Assembly (NCBI GenBank): GCA_932294295.1
Contig: OW028584.1
Location: 28,630,470-28,694,469 of the forward strand
DNA length: 64,000 nt
DNA from: Alitta virens
Taxonomy: Eukaryota > Annelida > Polychaeta > Phyllodocida > Nereididae
Direction of reading: 5' to 3'
Below the pieces are notes generated by a model. It searched no databases. It was not told the origin of the DNA and was given only the letters and a program-made list of their open reading frames with translations. Below, one piece after another: positions 22,648 to 33,578 of this stretch (positions are counted from its first letter, which is position 1; each line of letters starts with the position of its first letter). The position numbers and the translations under genes were made by a program.

Positions 22648-23938
22648 CATCATTACATCTGACAGCTGGTCATATAGGCTAGTTAAGCTTCAGACTAGTA
22701 GCATTGCTACATTGAGACATTAAATGGTCATTTTAAGATTTTGTTTCTTTATTCTTGGTCAACTTGTGTTATTTGACAGCATATTGATTGACTACAATGT
22801 GCAGTGTGTTTAACTGTGTGTATGTATATATGTATATAACCCGGTAAGTGTATTTTATATATAAATAAATGTTGTAAATATGCAAAAAGATAGGCTTTAT
22901 TACAAATTTAAACAAATTAAAATTCATGTTTGACTCTAAATTACTGGAAGTAATAGTGTCAGTACAATCCACCATTTATGTTTTCACTTACAAGACTGAT
23001 AGGTTTAAGTAGACTCCTAAAGCATTAAGACAAATACGGTTTCAGTTTAAGTTAAATACACTGAACCAGGAAGGTGAGACAAGGAGACTGATTGATGAGT
23101 TTGAAAGACACAACAGGACAAAAGGCCTCTCCCTGGCTTAGCCCACAAGTCAATTTCAGGGGATTTTACAGAGGTGTCTTTGCTGGACCTTGCCAAATCT
23201 TAAATTGTGTTACTCCTATATCTTTTGAATTGATACAGTATAGTTTAGTCTGTAAGGATTAAAATTTCCAATATTTCATTTATAAATTAGCATACCTGAT
23301 GTTTAGCGTATGTGATAAGTGACCAAAAAGTAGTTTTACACTAAATTATGGTAGTAGTGCAATTTTACAAGATGAAAATATCAGATAAAAGGATTGATGT
23401 AAATTATAGAAAAATTTACTTCATGTTTATTGAAAAACTACTATACATTTATTTATTTTCCCTCACTTCTAAATTAATGTAGTTTATATAATTATCTGTA
23501 AGACTTAAATGGTTTTCCATTTTATGTCAAATAGATTAGTTTAAGGTTAACCAGTAGTTTGGTTTTCATTCTTACCTTTGCAAAATATGATGTATAAAAT
23601 ATGAAGACAAACGCACATGAACTTGAAAAAATGCAACCCTATTAGATGATTGTAATGATAATGCACAAAACTGCTGAATGACGAAAATTTTGAAATTAAA
23701 TCTATCCTTTCCTGGCTTGTTTTGATCGTAGGGCTTGCTCGTCCTTCAAACAATTATCTGATTTCACTATCAAATTGAATGTGCTTCAATCATCATTACA
23801 TCTGACAGCTAAGTCATATAGACTAGTTAAGCTTCAGACTAGTAGCATTGCTACATTGAGACATTAAACGGTCATTTTAAGATTTTGTTTCTTAATTCTT
23901 GGTCAACTTGTGTTATTTGACAGCATATCGATTGACTA
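22648..23938. repeat. Partial fourth unit with block A, flanked by direct repeats
   Basis: 22790-23788 corresponds to block A plus the first ~530 bp of a unit (12130-13130). It is bracketed by a ~147 bp direct repeat, 22648-22794 and 23791-23938 (CTGACAGCT...TTTGACAGCATAT.GATTGACTA). This suggests duplication of a ~1.14 kb segment. Confidence 0.8.
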
Positions 23939-25159
23939 TTGTGACTGTTGCGCTTTTTCTGTTGATGTCATTTTTGTCTCTGCAACATCCTCAACTGTGG
24001 GAGTAAAACCTTCAACATAGTCATTGGTGATGCCTCATTTCATCAGCTTTAGAGTCTACTGCTCCGAAGAAACTTGCCTACATTGATCGTCTCAACTTAA
24101 TGAAGTTGTAAGTCTTAAAGGAAGACTGTAAACAAGTGAAGGAGAATGTTGGAGTTCACAAACTACTGTATTCTGTATTTGTGAGCTACTTAAGTGTACA
24201 TACATCCTGCCTGTATGGCTAATTGAATGAAGTGTTCCTTCAATTCGTAGAGGAGGTTTTCATTGTGATGAGTGCAGCAGGATGGTCTATGATGGTGGTA
24301 AAGGCAACCGGTTGCTCCTTTGGTGACCCTGGGTATGGTGCCTTGAGGAAAAATATCAGTGGCATCCATGTTGCTCCTGTTATACATGTAACATTTCAAT
24401 GGATCTTACTTCGCATCAAGTAGATCTTACTTCGCATCAAGTAGAAAATGCTCTGGTGCCATTCACTACTCATTATTATACATTAGGCATTACATACATA
24501 GAGTGTTTACACCATTACATGTAATTTTGGATAAGGAATATTTTCACTGTCTCTGTAATGTTCCCCTTTTGGGGAATCAAACCCAGGACCAAGTCAGCTC
24601 TCAGAATTTTATCTCATCTCATTGCATCCTGTCTCATCTTGTGTCATCCCATCTCAGCTCATATTATCTCATTACATTTTAATCTCATCTCACCTTATCT
24701 CATGTTAGACCATGCTTACATTTCTGCATTAATGAAACAACTCAATTAAAACCAACTTTCAGACAAAGATGGATAATCTTCATAGTTTAAAAGGCAATTA
24801 CTAATTTTATAATTGTTGAGGTTTTTCCAGGTTGAACTTGTTCTTTTATTTCTGAAGCTCATCAAAATATTTTTTTCTGCACCACCGTCGAATTTTACAG
24901 CCATATCTGATGTTTATATTAGCAGTTGATCATGCCAAATTGCAGATTTGTTAATGTGGTTACAGAAATTTCTTTTTCAAACAACATAGCATGGTGACAT
25001 AAAAGTAGTTAATCCACAGCGTTGTATTGATTTTACATATTTGGATATTATCTTATTTTGTGACTTCACCAATCACTACCACTGCATGCAGATAGCAAAA
25101 ATACAGTAGCTGTGATATCGTGAACAACTTGGTAATGTTAAGTATTTCTCAGAACGATG
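23939..25159. other. Gene-free stretch with small repeats
   Basis: Contains an exact 21 bp tandem duplication (24402-24422 and 24423-24443) and a degenerate ATCTC pentamer tract (24608-24705). A B-box-like fragment near 24580 (minus strand) may be a SINE scrap. No gene recognised. Confidence 0.45.
24608..24705. repeat. Degenerate (ATCTC)n tract
   Basis: Repeated TCTCAT/ATCTCA words with heavy decay over ~100 bp. Confidence 0.7.
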
Positions 25160-25475
25160 GCTTGAAGTATCATCCAATGTCCAGTGTCTCAATACTACTG
25201 AGTCTGAAGCGTGGTAAGCTTATATAACCAGCTGCCAGAGGCTGATGTAATGATGAGATGATAAGTTGGGTCACACATGGGTGGGGTCTTTCACTAGCTT
25301 CAGTAAAGACACTGAGTACAAGGTACCTCCAATTGAACGTCTCGTGTAATCGACATCCATCTGGGATGCAGCTCATGAAGAGTAGCCGGGCCGGGGATCG
25401 AACCCGGGACCTTCAGCAGAGCTGGCCAATATAGAATTGGCAGATGCCTTATTAATGAATAGCCTTCCAGCTGCA
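25160..25475 (-). mobile_element. SINE family 2, long-tail subtype
   Basis: Minus strand: a tRNA-like head with GGTTCGATCCCCGGCCCGGC (B box), a body CATGAGCTGCATCCCAGATG, then CTTGTACTCAGTGTC, GACCCCACCCATG, CATCATTACATCAGCC and GGCAGCTGG. It ends in an extra segment TTATATAAGCTTACC...CTTCAGACTC. The same extra segment is seen at 22660 and 41590. The A box is poor here. Confidence 0.78.
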
Positions 25476-26009
25476 TAAACTAGTTGAGAGCCTTCAACAA
25501 ATTTATGTTCAGAAACATGGCACAAACTATTCCTACTGGATTGTCATGGATGGTTTTTCTTTTCTCTTTCCCATTTCTAAAACTTCTACTGTGCAGTTTC
25601 TGTTCATTACTTAAATGTATTTTTGTTTGCTAAATCCGTGCTACCTAATCTTTTCAATCTTGTTTAAGTGCACTGATTGAGTGAAGTTATCGAAAACAGT
25701 TCATGTGGTACATGTTAAGGCTTCAGTACTTATCTGTTCTGCATATATTCTTTATTTTTTTGGCAATGGCTACTGCTAGTACTAACATCTAAACATGTAC
25801 TACGATAATGGCTGCTACATTTGCCCTTGAATTTCCTTGGCCTCCTCATGGCAATGGTGGTAAAGGGCCCTTCACTCAAAGAGCTGAAAATGTCAACAAA
25901 AAAGAAATGTTTGGCGGTGTGGACACGATGGCAATATGATGTCAACAAGGAGCAACACAGATGTAACACGACTGTCCCGAAAGAGTGCGGAGTGAACCGG
26001 ATTTTACAC
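25476..26009. other. Gene-free stretch
   Basis: No recognised gene. ATGGCAATGGTGGTAA near 25847 recurs at about 28074 within a short shared segment (GCTGCNANNTTTNCCCTTGA). This points to a dispersed repeat rather than coding sequence. Confidence 0.4.
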
Positions 26010-26422
26010 GGTGCCTTCGTGGATATAACCGGTCTTTACATTGTGTTCATTTGTGTGGAACCGTATTGGTCCTTGTACTCTCCGGCATTAATGGCAGCGA
26101 AATATTCATGCTCGGTTGATGCCGGACGTAGCCGGAGATACCACGAAGTATGCCGGAGTCAATACGGAGATTCCCGGAGATCGGTGGAGTCTACTGGGAG
26201 TCTACACGTATCAACATGGATCAACATGGATTAAATTACTCCTGGACCTCCGGCATGAAAAATTGAAAATGTTTAATTTTTTCCCCTGAGTCCCACGTTG
26301 CTCCCGGATCGCCCCGGACAATGCTGGACAATGTTGGAAATAAACACGAGGTCTACTCTCTATTACCCGGAATTTGCCGGAGTTATACTCTGGCATCTAA
26401 TCCGGCTATGTGTGAAGGGGGC
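26010..26422. mobile_element. CCGG-rich element with GCCTTC/GAAGG ends
   Basis: The left end GTGCCTTCGTGGATATAACC resembles the inverted right end (GCCCCCTTCACACATAGCCG). Inside, CCGGAG, CCGGAC and CCGGAT recur every 15-40 bp, much richer in CpG than the surroundings. It could be a MITE with imperfect inverted ends. Confidence 0.4.
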
Positions 26423-26848
26423 TTACAACTTTCCATCTTTACTAGCTGGGCTGTACCAAATTTCGACAAAGTTGTCAAATCTAAGCCAAACCTTCCTAAA
26501 AGTTGTGGGATGGGGTCCAAAACAAGCACAGTACGGTGACTGTGAAATATCAGAGCAATTGAAGAACTCCTTACACCAGTTCACCCCCAGTATATGATTT
26601 CGGCTTTGCACACAGGTAACTCTGTAGCCAATATGGCTATATCTAAAGAACCACTCAAAATGTGCGGCATGGCCATATTTTGTATGGTTAACCATATTCT
26701 TTAAACCTCCAAGGTGAATATTTTTGAAGATATGTGCAAAAAACTTTGGTTGAAAATTCCCATGGGAACAGCCTCCTCCGTGGGGTTCGTTATTTCCAGC
26801 ATTACCGTCAATGGATAGTTTATTTAAAATGCCATATCTCTGCAACAA
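26423..26848 (-). CDS. Unrecognised 141-codon ORF, doubtful
   Basis: An open frame with no domain I know, starting right at the edge of the CCGG-rich element. Composition is not obviously coding, and overlapping frames are open on the other strand as well. It may be chance or a repeat-derived frame. Confidence 0.13.
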   Translation of the reverse strand: MLQRYGILNKLSIDGNAGNNEPHGGGCSHGNFQPKFFAHIFKNIHLGGLKNMVNHTKYGHAAHFEWFFRYSHIGYRVTCVQSRNHILGVNWCKEFFNCSDISQSPYCACFGPHPTTFRKVWLRFDNFVEIWYSPASKDGKL

Positions 26849-27294
26849 TTAATCATAGAGCTATGGAAAGAGGCTCAAAATGTGCAGAATACCCACTTTC
26901 CTGTTTGCTTTCAAGACGTAGTGGAGGTGTCAGGCTTCAGCTTCTTTAGTAGTAATTTTCTTTCCCATAAGTGGAAGGCAAGCAGGAAAAGCAAAAGCTT
27001 ATCAGGCTGGTTGCAACAAAGGCACACTAATTAATGTGCAATTTCCCAAGTTATCAGCCTATATGGACTAGCATTTTTTTGTTGCCTTCATAGCTGAAAC
27101 TATAAAAAAAATGTCAAACAAACAACATCGTACTTTAAAATGTGAGCCGCATTTGCAACAAATCCCTCAAAAGGAGCAAGGTACTGTAGACATCACATGA
27201 ATAATTTCAAAATGGTCATAACTGTATGCAAATCAAATAACAGTGCTTGCTGTCTGGCCTGTTACCACGCTCTCTCATATATGTTCCTCTAGGG

Positions 27295-27650
27295 ATTAAT
27301 AACAGAAAGAGCATACACATGTCCACGAGTGGACAATTCCCTTTGTGTCATTCTTGATTATTTGGTTTTGTGTGATCAAACAATACAACTGGTTGCATCT
27401 GTAGCATTGTGTAATGATTGATGATGTCAGATGAATTAGCAGCTGCCACAACTGGTTAGCATGATGGATGCAATATAGAGATGGGGTTGCAGATCATACG
27501 TCCCACCCATCACTCATCATATTGACACATCCCAAGAGGAGGGAGGGAAAGGGAGGAGTAGCATGGCTTGTTTGTGGGTCAAGGACTCATAGAGGTGTGA
27601 CCCAGACCTCCTGCGGGTATGCCATAAAGTATTTTGATTGATGTTACCAT
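27295..27650. repeat. Dispersed repeat D1, copy 1
   Basis: Matches 39870-40230 in the same orientation. Shared words include ACAGAAAGAGCA, GATGAATTAGCAGCTGCC, ACATCCCAAGAGGAGGG and GTGGGTCAAGGACTCATAGA. About 350 bp, noncoding, class unknown. Confidence 0.75.
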
Positions 27651-28527
27651 TTCACTTGATGTTTCTATTGGTTTCTATATGTACAACTGTGTGGTTTAGC
27701 GAGAAAAAGACATCCCTGATAGCATTCCAAATTGAAATATTCCAGTCAGCTTCCACAGCATTGTGGATGGGATTGGATTCATCTTTACGTGCAGCTTATA
27801 AGGGTTGCAAGTCACTGACACCAAAAAGAAACATTTCACTTAATCAGAGAAATAAATATTTCAAATGGTTTCTTGCTTTCAGGCATGCACTTTATGACTT
27901 CTTAGGAGTATTGTGACCCTATTTCAGGGTAATATCAATATTAGTTTTAGCTGTAGAGAGGGTGACCCAGTTCTCCCACCTGCCCAGTTCTACTTACTCT
28001 CCCCTACTAAAGTCTAAGCATGTTCTATGGTAATGGCTGCGATGTTTTTACCCTTGAATTTGCTTGGCCTCATGGCAATGGTGGTAATACTGTGGGTGAA
28101 GACCATGAACCCCAGTGGCCTGCCTAGATATAACTAGCTGTCCCGGCACCTACACACCTCACAGCCCAGCGACCTAATTATATTTTTCTCATTTACACAT
28201 CTAAGGTAAATAAGGCAAATTCACTATAGTCTGGCTTATGGTATTAAAGGTCTAACAATGAAATTACAGAATAATTAGATGTTCATATGCTGAATGTATG
28301 CAATTCTTGTTTTGACATGCAGGCAATTAAAAACAATTGCATAAACTGAAAAGAAATGAATCAATTTCTCATGCATTTTTAAGAGAAGAATGCTAAAGTT
28401 TATACTCAGCCTATCAGCTGCATAGTTTAACCAAGCATTTTGTTTAACTGTGTATACTTGCAAAGAATATTCACAATTAGGTCACTTGGCTAATAGGTGA
28501 TGACACACATTGTACACCCATACACCT
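27651..28527. other. Gene-free stretch
   Basis: A 92-codon frame at 27638-27916 has a hydrophobic start but no recognisable domain. Nothing else was seen. Confidence 0.4.
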
Positions 28528-28528
28528 A

Positions 28529-28786
28529 CAGTTAGTTTCATAAAATAAAACTCCAACTGTCTGTAGCTGGCTGTGGTCTAAACATGCTTAAGCCAGCTGC
28601 TTCTGTCCACTTCTATAGCTAATAAACGGCTTACATCTATCACCAGATGAATATAAAAATATGGTAATTGTAAGAAATTTATTTGATATATCATTAATAT
28701 GTCCTTTTTGATCCGGTTTTGAGTAGCCAGCTATGACTGCTTTGTATAGTTTTAATTTGACGGGCCATTTTTGATGAAACTAACTG
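28529..28786 (+). mobile_element. CAGTTAGTTTCA MITE, 258 bp
   Basis: Complete ends, TA on each side (28527-28528 and 28787-28788). Interior shorter than the 382 bp copies but collinear (AAGCCAGCTGCTTCTGTCCA, TTTTGAGTAGCCAGCTATGA). Confidence 0.85.
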
Positions 28787-28989
28787 TAGCTGTCCATGCA
28801 TCTAGCTCTCCCTACACCTGGTGCTCTCTTCCCAGCTTTCCACATCCAGTTCTGACTCTAATGACCTTTCAGCACACAAAGTTGATTTCACCCAGTATAG
28901 CACTTAAAACCTTCCGGTGTTCTTTGCTTGCCCAGAGCAACCTGGAACAGAGCAAACATCTGACCTTCAACAAAATTTTAAAATAAAAG

Positions 28990-29460
28990 GAAAGACGAAT
29001 AAAGATAGCTGAAAAAAAAACACTGGCCTGAAGGTCAGGAGCTGACAATGTGGAGAGGTCCGACTAATCATTCGCCTCGAAAGAAACACGACCTTTCTGT
29101 GAATGGCACAAGACAAGTGTGCAGAGTAATATCCTGTCCTTTTAGAACAATCAGACAAGATGGCTGCCAATATGGCCACCAGGTGATCTTCGCGAAGGCT
29201 TAGATGACCACTCAGAGGACAGCTTGACCACTAAAGTAGCCGCTGTCCATCGAATGGACATTGTTTGTCCATTGCGAGTGTTGATTGGGACCGGTCACTC
29301 CGAGGGGTTAGACGCAGTGACAATTTGTGTTGTTCTGGGATGTCATCCACTACAGGAAATATCGATAAAAGGTCGACATGCCCCATCGTTGACACCATAC
29401 TCCTCCTCTAAGGCTGACATTCTTCAGGGAGGATTAAGTTTCTTCCTTGCCTGACCTCGT
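28990..29460. promoter_or_regulatory. GC/CpG-richer island, possible promoter
   Basis: The block has more CpG than its surroundings and contains CAAGATGGCTGCC (29156-29168), a YY1-type motif often found at initiator ATGs. The ATG at 29160 reads MAANMAT before CAG|GTGATC, a possible donor. No downstream exon was recognised. A 76-codon frame at 29224-29454 has no known domain. Confidence 0.2.
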
Positions 29461-29924
29461 TAGTTGTTTTGTCTTAAAATTTTTATCTGCGTAGTTGTTC
29501 GTCCACAAATTGTTGTTTACTGTGATAAATCTCCATTCGACATATTGTAAATAGATGCAAAATGTTCTACATGTAAACACATTTTGAGTCATTGGTCCTA
29601 CTTGTTCCGAAGTAAAGAAATCATATTCTTGCAAGAACAAACTCAATTGCAAAACAATTTTCAGACATGGAGCAGCCACCAAATTGCTTCATTCAATCAT
29701 AATAAGAAAAAAGGCAAATTATGCAATATTCCTATGCAACCACAAGAATTGCACAATTGTGAGTGTCCTATTCATAAAAAAGTAGTTTATATCCCCAAAT
29801 ATAGACAAATTCTAGTGATAATCAATAAGTATTTGTCACAATGCTTCCATAAAATATTGAAGCATTTTGAGAGCTAGCACCAAACTGCAGTTTTCGAAAG
29901 CCACAAGGTACTTCATTTGTGCCA

Positions 29925-30283
29925 TTCTGGATCTCAGTTAGTTTGTACAACCAGCTGCCAAAGGCAAACGTAATGATGAGATGATAGGCTTGAAGTCACA
30001 CCATATTAGACATTTACTCCATGGGTGGGGTCTTTCATTTGCCACAGCACAGACTCTTAAGTTCAAGGCACTACCCAGATAGCATTCCAAATCAGCCCAG
30101 CATCGTTTCCCTATAGGCTACTGTGGTTACAACATCGTATTAACATCGCCAAGTCGTGCCGACATTGAAACTATTTGGAATGCTATCTGGGTACCATTTT
30201 AATGTTTCTTCGCCGGCAATTCAACCCAGGACGATCAGCAAAGCTGGTCAGGACCTTAAACACTAGACCACTCAACAGACGTC
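29925..30283 (-). mobile_element. SINE family 2, split by a 118 bp MITE
   Basis: The family body (CCAGCTGCCAAAGGC, GTAATGATGAGATGATAGGC, CCATGGGTGGGGTCTTTCAT) runs to about 30073. It resumes after the MITE with a decayed tRNA-like head (CAACCCAGG, CTAGACCACTC) to about 30283. Confidence 0.7.
30074..30191. mobile_element. CCCAGATAGCATTCC hairpin MITE, 118 bp
   Basis: Ends CCCAGATAGCATTCCAAAT and its inverted partner, flanked by TA (30072-30073, 30192-30193). The centre holds GCCCAGCATCGTTTCC and AACATCG repeats. Inserted in SINE family 2. Confidence 0.85.
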
Positions 30284-30289
30284 ATGACC

Positions 30290-31330
30290 AGGAATATAGA
30301 AAAGACAACTCAAATACTGATTCAAACTGATAGATATAATCGTTAATTATGTTTATTCTATTAAATCAAAGATACACATATTTTACATAAGTACAATTGA
30401 TTACAAAGCGAATCTGCAGAGTGCTTGGTAGCTCATCTATGATTAAATAACATGGATATATTTTCTAATAAAAATATATATAACACTGCAACGTTTGCAC
30501 ACAATACCTATCTAGTTAAAAAATTTGTCTGCACACTTTCAGATCAGCTTTCATACTCTTCAATGATAAATAATACATAATATTCAGTAGCATATATTAT
30601 TCCTATGTTATAGATACGATTCAAAGCAGCAGGCACTTCAATGAATGTGCATGTCAAAAGATATGGTCAGTTTCTAAAAAAAAAAAACATTAATCCATTC
30701 CTGTTAAAAAATTATTAATTATGTCGCTATAATTATTCCTTTACTTTCATTTAATTATCTTGGTATAAGTACAACAGAAGTTTAAGTTAATGGCAAAATT
30801 TAGCAAAGCTGATAATGAAATTCAAAATTATATCATTATATAATTTTGTGAATTTGCATTAATTGCTTTAAGTCTTTGACGAAGAGATTTAAAATGCCAT
30901 GTTAGGTGGTTCTTTTTAATTTGTATTAAATGTATTTAATGAGGTAATTATAGACTTTGGTTAATCATTAATTGAGACAAGAGCTTTTAACACAGTACTG
31001 GATGTTAATGTTATTTAATGTTATGAAATTCCTAGTGAGTGCCACAATGTTCATGTGTGTGTTCAGATCAATTTGTAAAGTTGCCAATGGTCTAAATTTA
31101 GTCAGATCATGTAGATTCAACCAGACTTGTGGTTTTTACTGGTTTTGTATTGATTTTAATCAGTTGCTTGGCTTAAATTTCTGTTTCATTGTGTACCGCT
31201 TCATTGCTGAGGACTACAAAAACACACGTTTTATAACAGAAAGTGTCAATGTCTCAGTGTGGCATATAAACACCTCAATGCAAAATATATTGAAACATGG
31301 CACATTCATTAGTAACAAGGGTAAAATTCA
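30290..31330. other. Gene-free stretch
   Basis: AT-rich. An unsupported 121-codon frame lies at 30972-31337. A-run at 30677-30688. Confidence 0.4.
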
Positions 31331-31339
31331 GACCTGACA

Positions 31340-31560
31340 ATAGAAACAATGAAACAATAGAGTCAGAATGAGACACAATCATCAAGGGACACAAAAGAGT
31401 CACACAAGCAACTAAACAATAGACTCAGAATGAGGCACTATTAGATATAAAAGTCATAGAACGAACGAAACGAGAAAGACAAACAATCAGAATGGGATAA
31501 ACACAAAATAGTAACACAAACAATGAAACAATGGAGTCAGAACGAGGCAAAACGAAAGTT
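31340..31560. repeat. Degenerate tandem repeat, about 70 bp period
   Basis: AACAATAGAGTCAGAATGAG, AACAATAGACTCAGAATGAG and AACAATGGAGTCAGAACGAG recur with diverged spacers (about 3 copies). Confidence 0.65.
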
Positions 31561-31619
31561 AACAGTCAAGAGCTGAATCAGGAATCGCACACTCACCCCA
31601 TCAATCAGACATGACACTT

Positions 31620-31960
31620 AACTAACAGAAAGCAATCCTCTGTCATAATTAATAAATTAACATTCATGAAATTCATGTCACACACACTCTTACATCATTG
31701 CAATCTATCAATTTTCATTCTCACTAATTATGGTATTCATAATTGAGGCTTGAATAATCTAGTCGATGCTCCTATGCAGATAATTAGATTATCTCAATCT
31801 TGATGCATCAGATTTTGATAATGATTTGATTTCATTATCACATGGTTATGAGGCTTGTATCTAGTCCATGAGTTTATGAACATTCAGTGTTATTGACAAC
31901 AATAAAGTGCAGTTAATATACAGTTAAATTGTACATAGTTCACACAATAACCAGCATTCA
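31620..31960. other. Gene-free AT-rich stretch with homeodomain-like words
   Basis: Contains GATAATTAGATTATC (a 15 bp near-palindrome at about 31778) and several TAATTA/TGATAATG words. No coding signal. Confidence 0.35.
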
Positions 31961-32058
31961 ATATCTTGGCATACTAATGTGAGCAAATGATAATTACAAA
32001 CTACGATGTTGAATCTCTTGTATAAGACCACTTCTTGGTGCCAATTGTTGGTCTCTCT

Positions 32059-32239
32059 AATGGGGAGAAAAAGTAACAGAGCCTACAGGGAGCAGCACTA
32101 AGACCGTAAATAAAATGACAATAAGATGACATCACTACACCAGTGATGCATGGCTGACGTCACAGAATAGATGACGTCATTAAACATTACTTATCTGCTG
32201 CGGTCTCAGTGACCTCTGGTGGTACGTTTTCTCCCCATT
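32059..32239. mobile_element. 181 bp element with 13 bp inverted ends and two CREs
   Basis: AATGGGGAGAAAA (32059-32071) and its exact inverse (32227-32239) bound the block. Inside are perfect TGACGTCA sites at 32155-32162 and 32172-32179. No ORF. Mobile origin is inferred from the ends only. Confidence 0.5.
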
Positions 32240-32364
32240 CTGTTACTGGATCACTATGTCCTGGTTTCATATAAAAAGCTCACATGCATGTACAGTATGA
32301 CTTTTTGAAAGTGGCTAACTATATATAGCTACATGTAGCTAGTCGACCATATCTGAAGCCTCAG

Positions 32365-32670
32365 CTATCCAGACCTATCCAGACCTATAAGAACTATTCA
32401 GACCCATCCAGGCCTGTCCAGACCTATCGAGAACTATCCAGATCTATCGAGATCAATCAAGATATGTCCAGACCTATCCAGATCTATCCAGACCTATCCA
32501 GACCCATCCAGGCCTATCCAGACCCATCTAGACCTATCCAGATCTATCGAGATCTATCCAGATATATCCAGACCTATCCAGACCCATCCAGATCTATCGA
32601 GATCTATCCAGGCCTATCCAGACTTATCTAGACCTATCCAGATCTATCCAGATCTATCCAGATCTATCCA
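32365..32670. repeat. 10 bp minisatellite (CCAGACCTAT-type)
   Basis: About 30 decamers, variants CCAGACCTAT, CGAGATCTAT, CCAGACCCAT and CCAGGCCTAT. The period is rigidly 10 bp. Continuous array, not a CRISPR. Confidence 0.97.
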
Positions 32671-33578
32671 TTCCTAACCCAAGATACCTGTGGATGACTT
32701 TTTCTTTTACTCCATGCACTTTGTTGATAAAATAAGGACCATTCTATTGTCCCTCACGAACAGGAGTATATATTTTCATTTGCAATAGGACCATTATTTG
32801 CCTTTCATTCGATTTCTCAGTTCTAGATTCCAGTGAATAGATTTAAATATCTGAATAGTTACGTGCAGCTAGCTCCTGTCTGAGTGTTGAACCAATTTCA
32901 AAAGGTTGCACTGTAAATGCAGGTGTGTTCTGATAGACTATATTCTTTGAAAAGTGTTGAAATATGAATATATTTTTGTATGTCACTTCTTTGTGGTCCC
33001 TGGCTACAATTACTTGCGGATGACTTGTACTAATTGTCCAGTAATTTACTGGAAAGATGTGGGCAAAAATTTTGTGATCTCAATGTGCCAGCCATTTTGG
33101 TGCCACTTTCACGGTTTCACACAATGCTTTAATTTTTGGTTAATTCTACTTTGAATGATGTTAAATAATTTGAGCATACGTGTAGTACTAGTGGCGACAT
33201 CTGGCGTTTACATTTGCTCTAGACGATAACATTGGCATACAGTTGAACCACCTCTTGTGAAAATGAGTTGGACGGAAATAAATAGGCGATAAATAATTTT
33301 AAGACATTAATCTACTTAATGATATTAACGTAGACTATAGCAATAAATTTCAAAATTTGATATTGTAATACTTTCACAGGACAGAAGTTGAAGGGTCACA
33401 AGACACAAATAAAGACATCACACTTGTAATGGTATTTACATAACACCCTGGCGCTTCCCACCAATACTGCATCTAACACAAAGAATATATTTCCACCCTT
33501 TAAAACGACATGTGTATTACGTGTTGAAGTAGCCTGCCTGTAGGTTATTTACAATGGTTGATTTTAATGTTTAAAGAG
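32671..33578. other. Downstream flank of the GPCR, gene-free
   Basis: No recognised exon. On the minus strand ATTAAA at about 33564-33569 lies 10-15 nt beyond the GPCR stop and could act as a weak poly(A) signal. Confidence 0.35.

Noticed and set aside
30972..31337. 121-codon plus-strand ORF
   Set aside because: No domain resemblance, AT-driven composition, no splice or start context.
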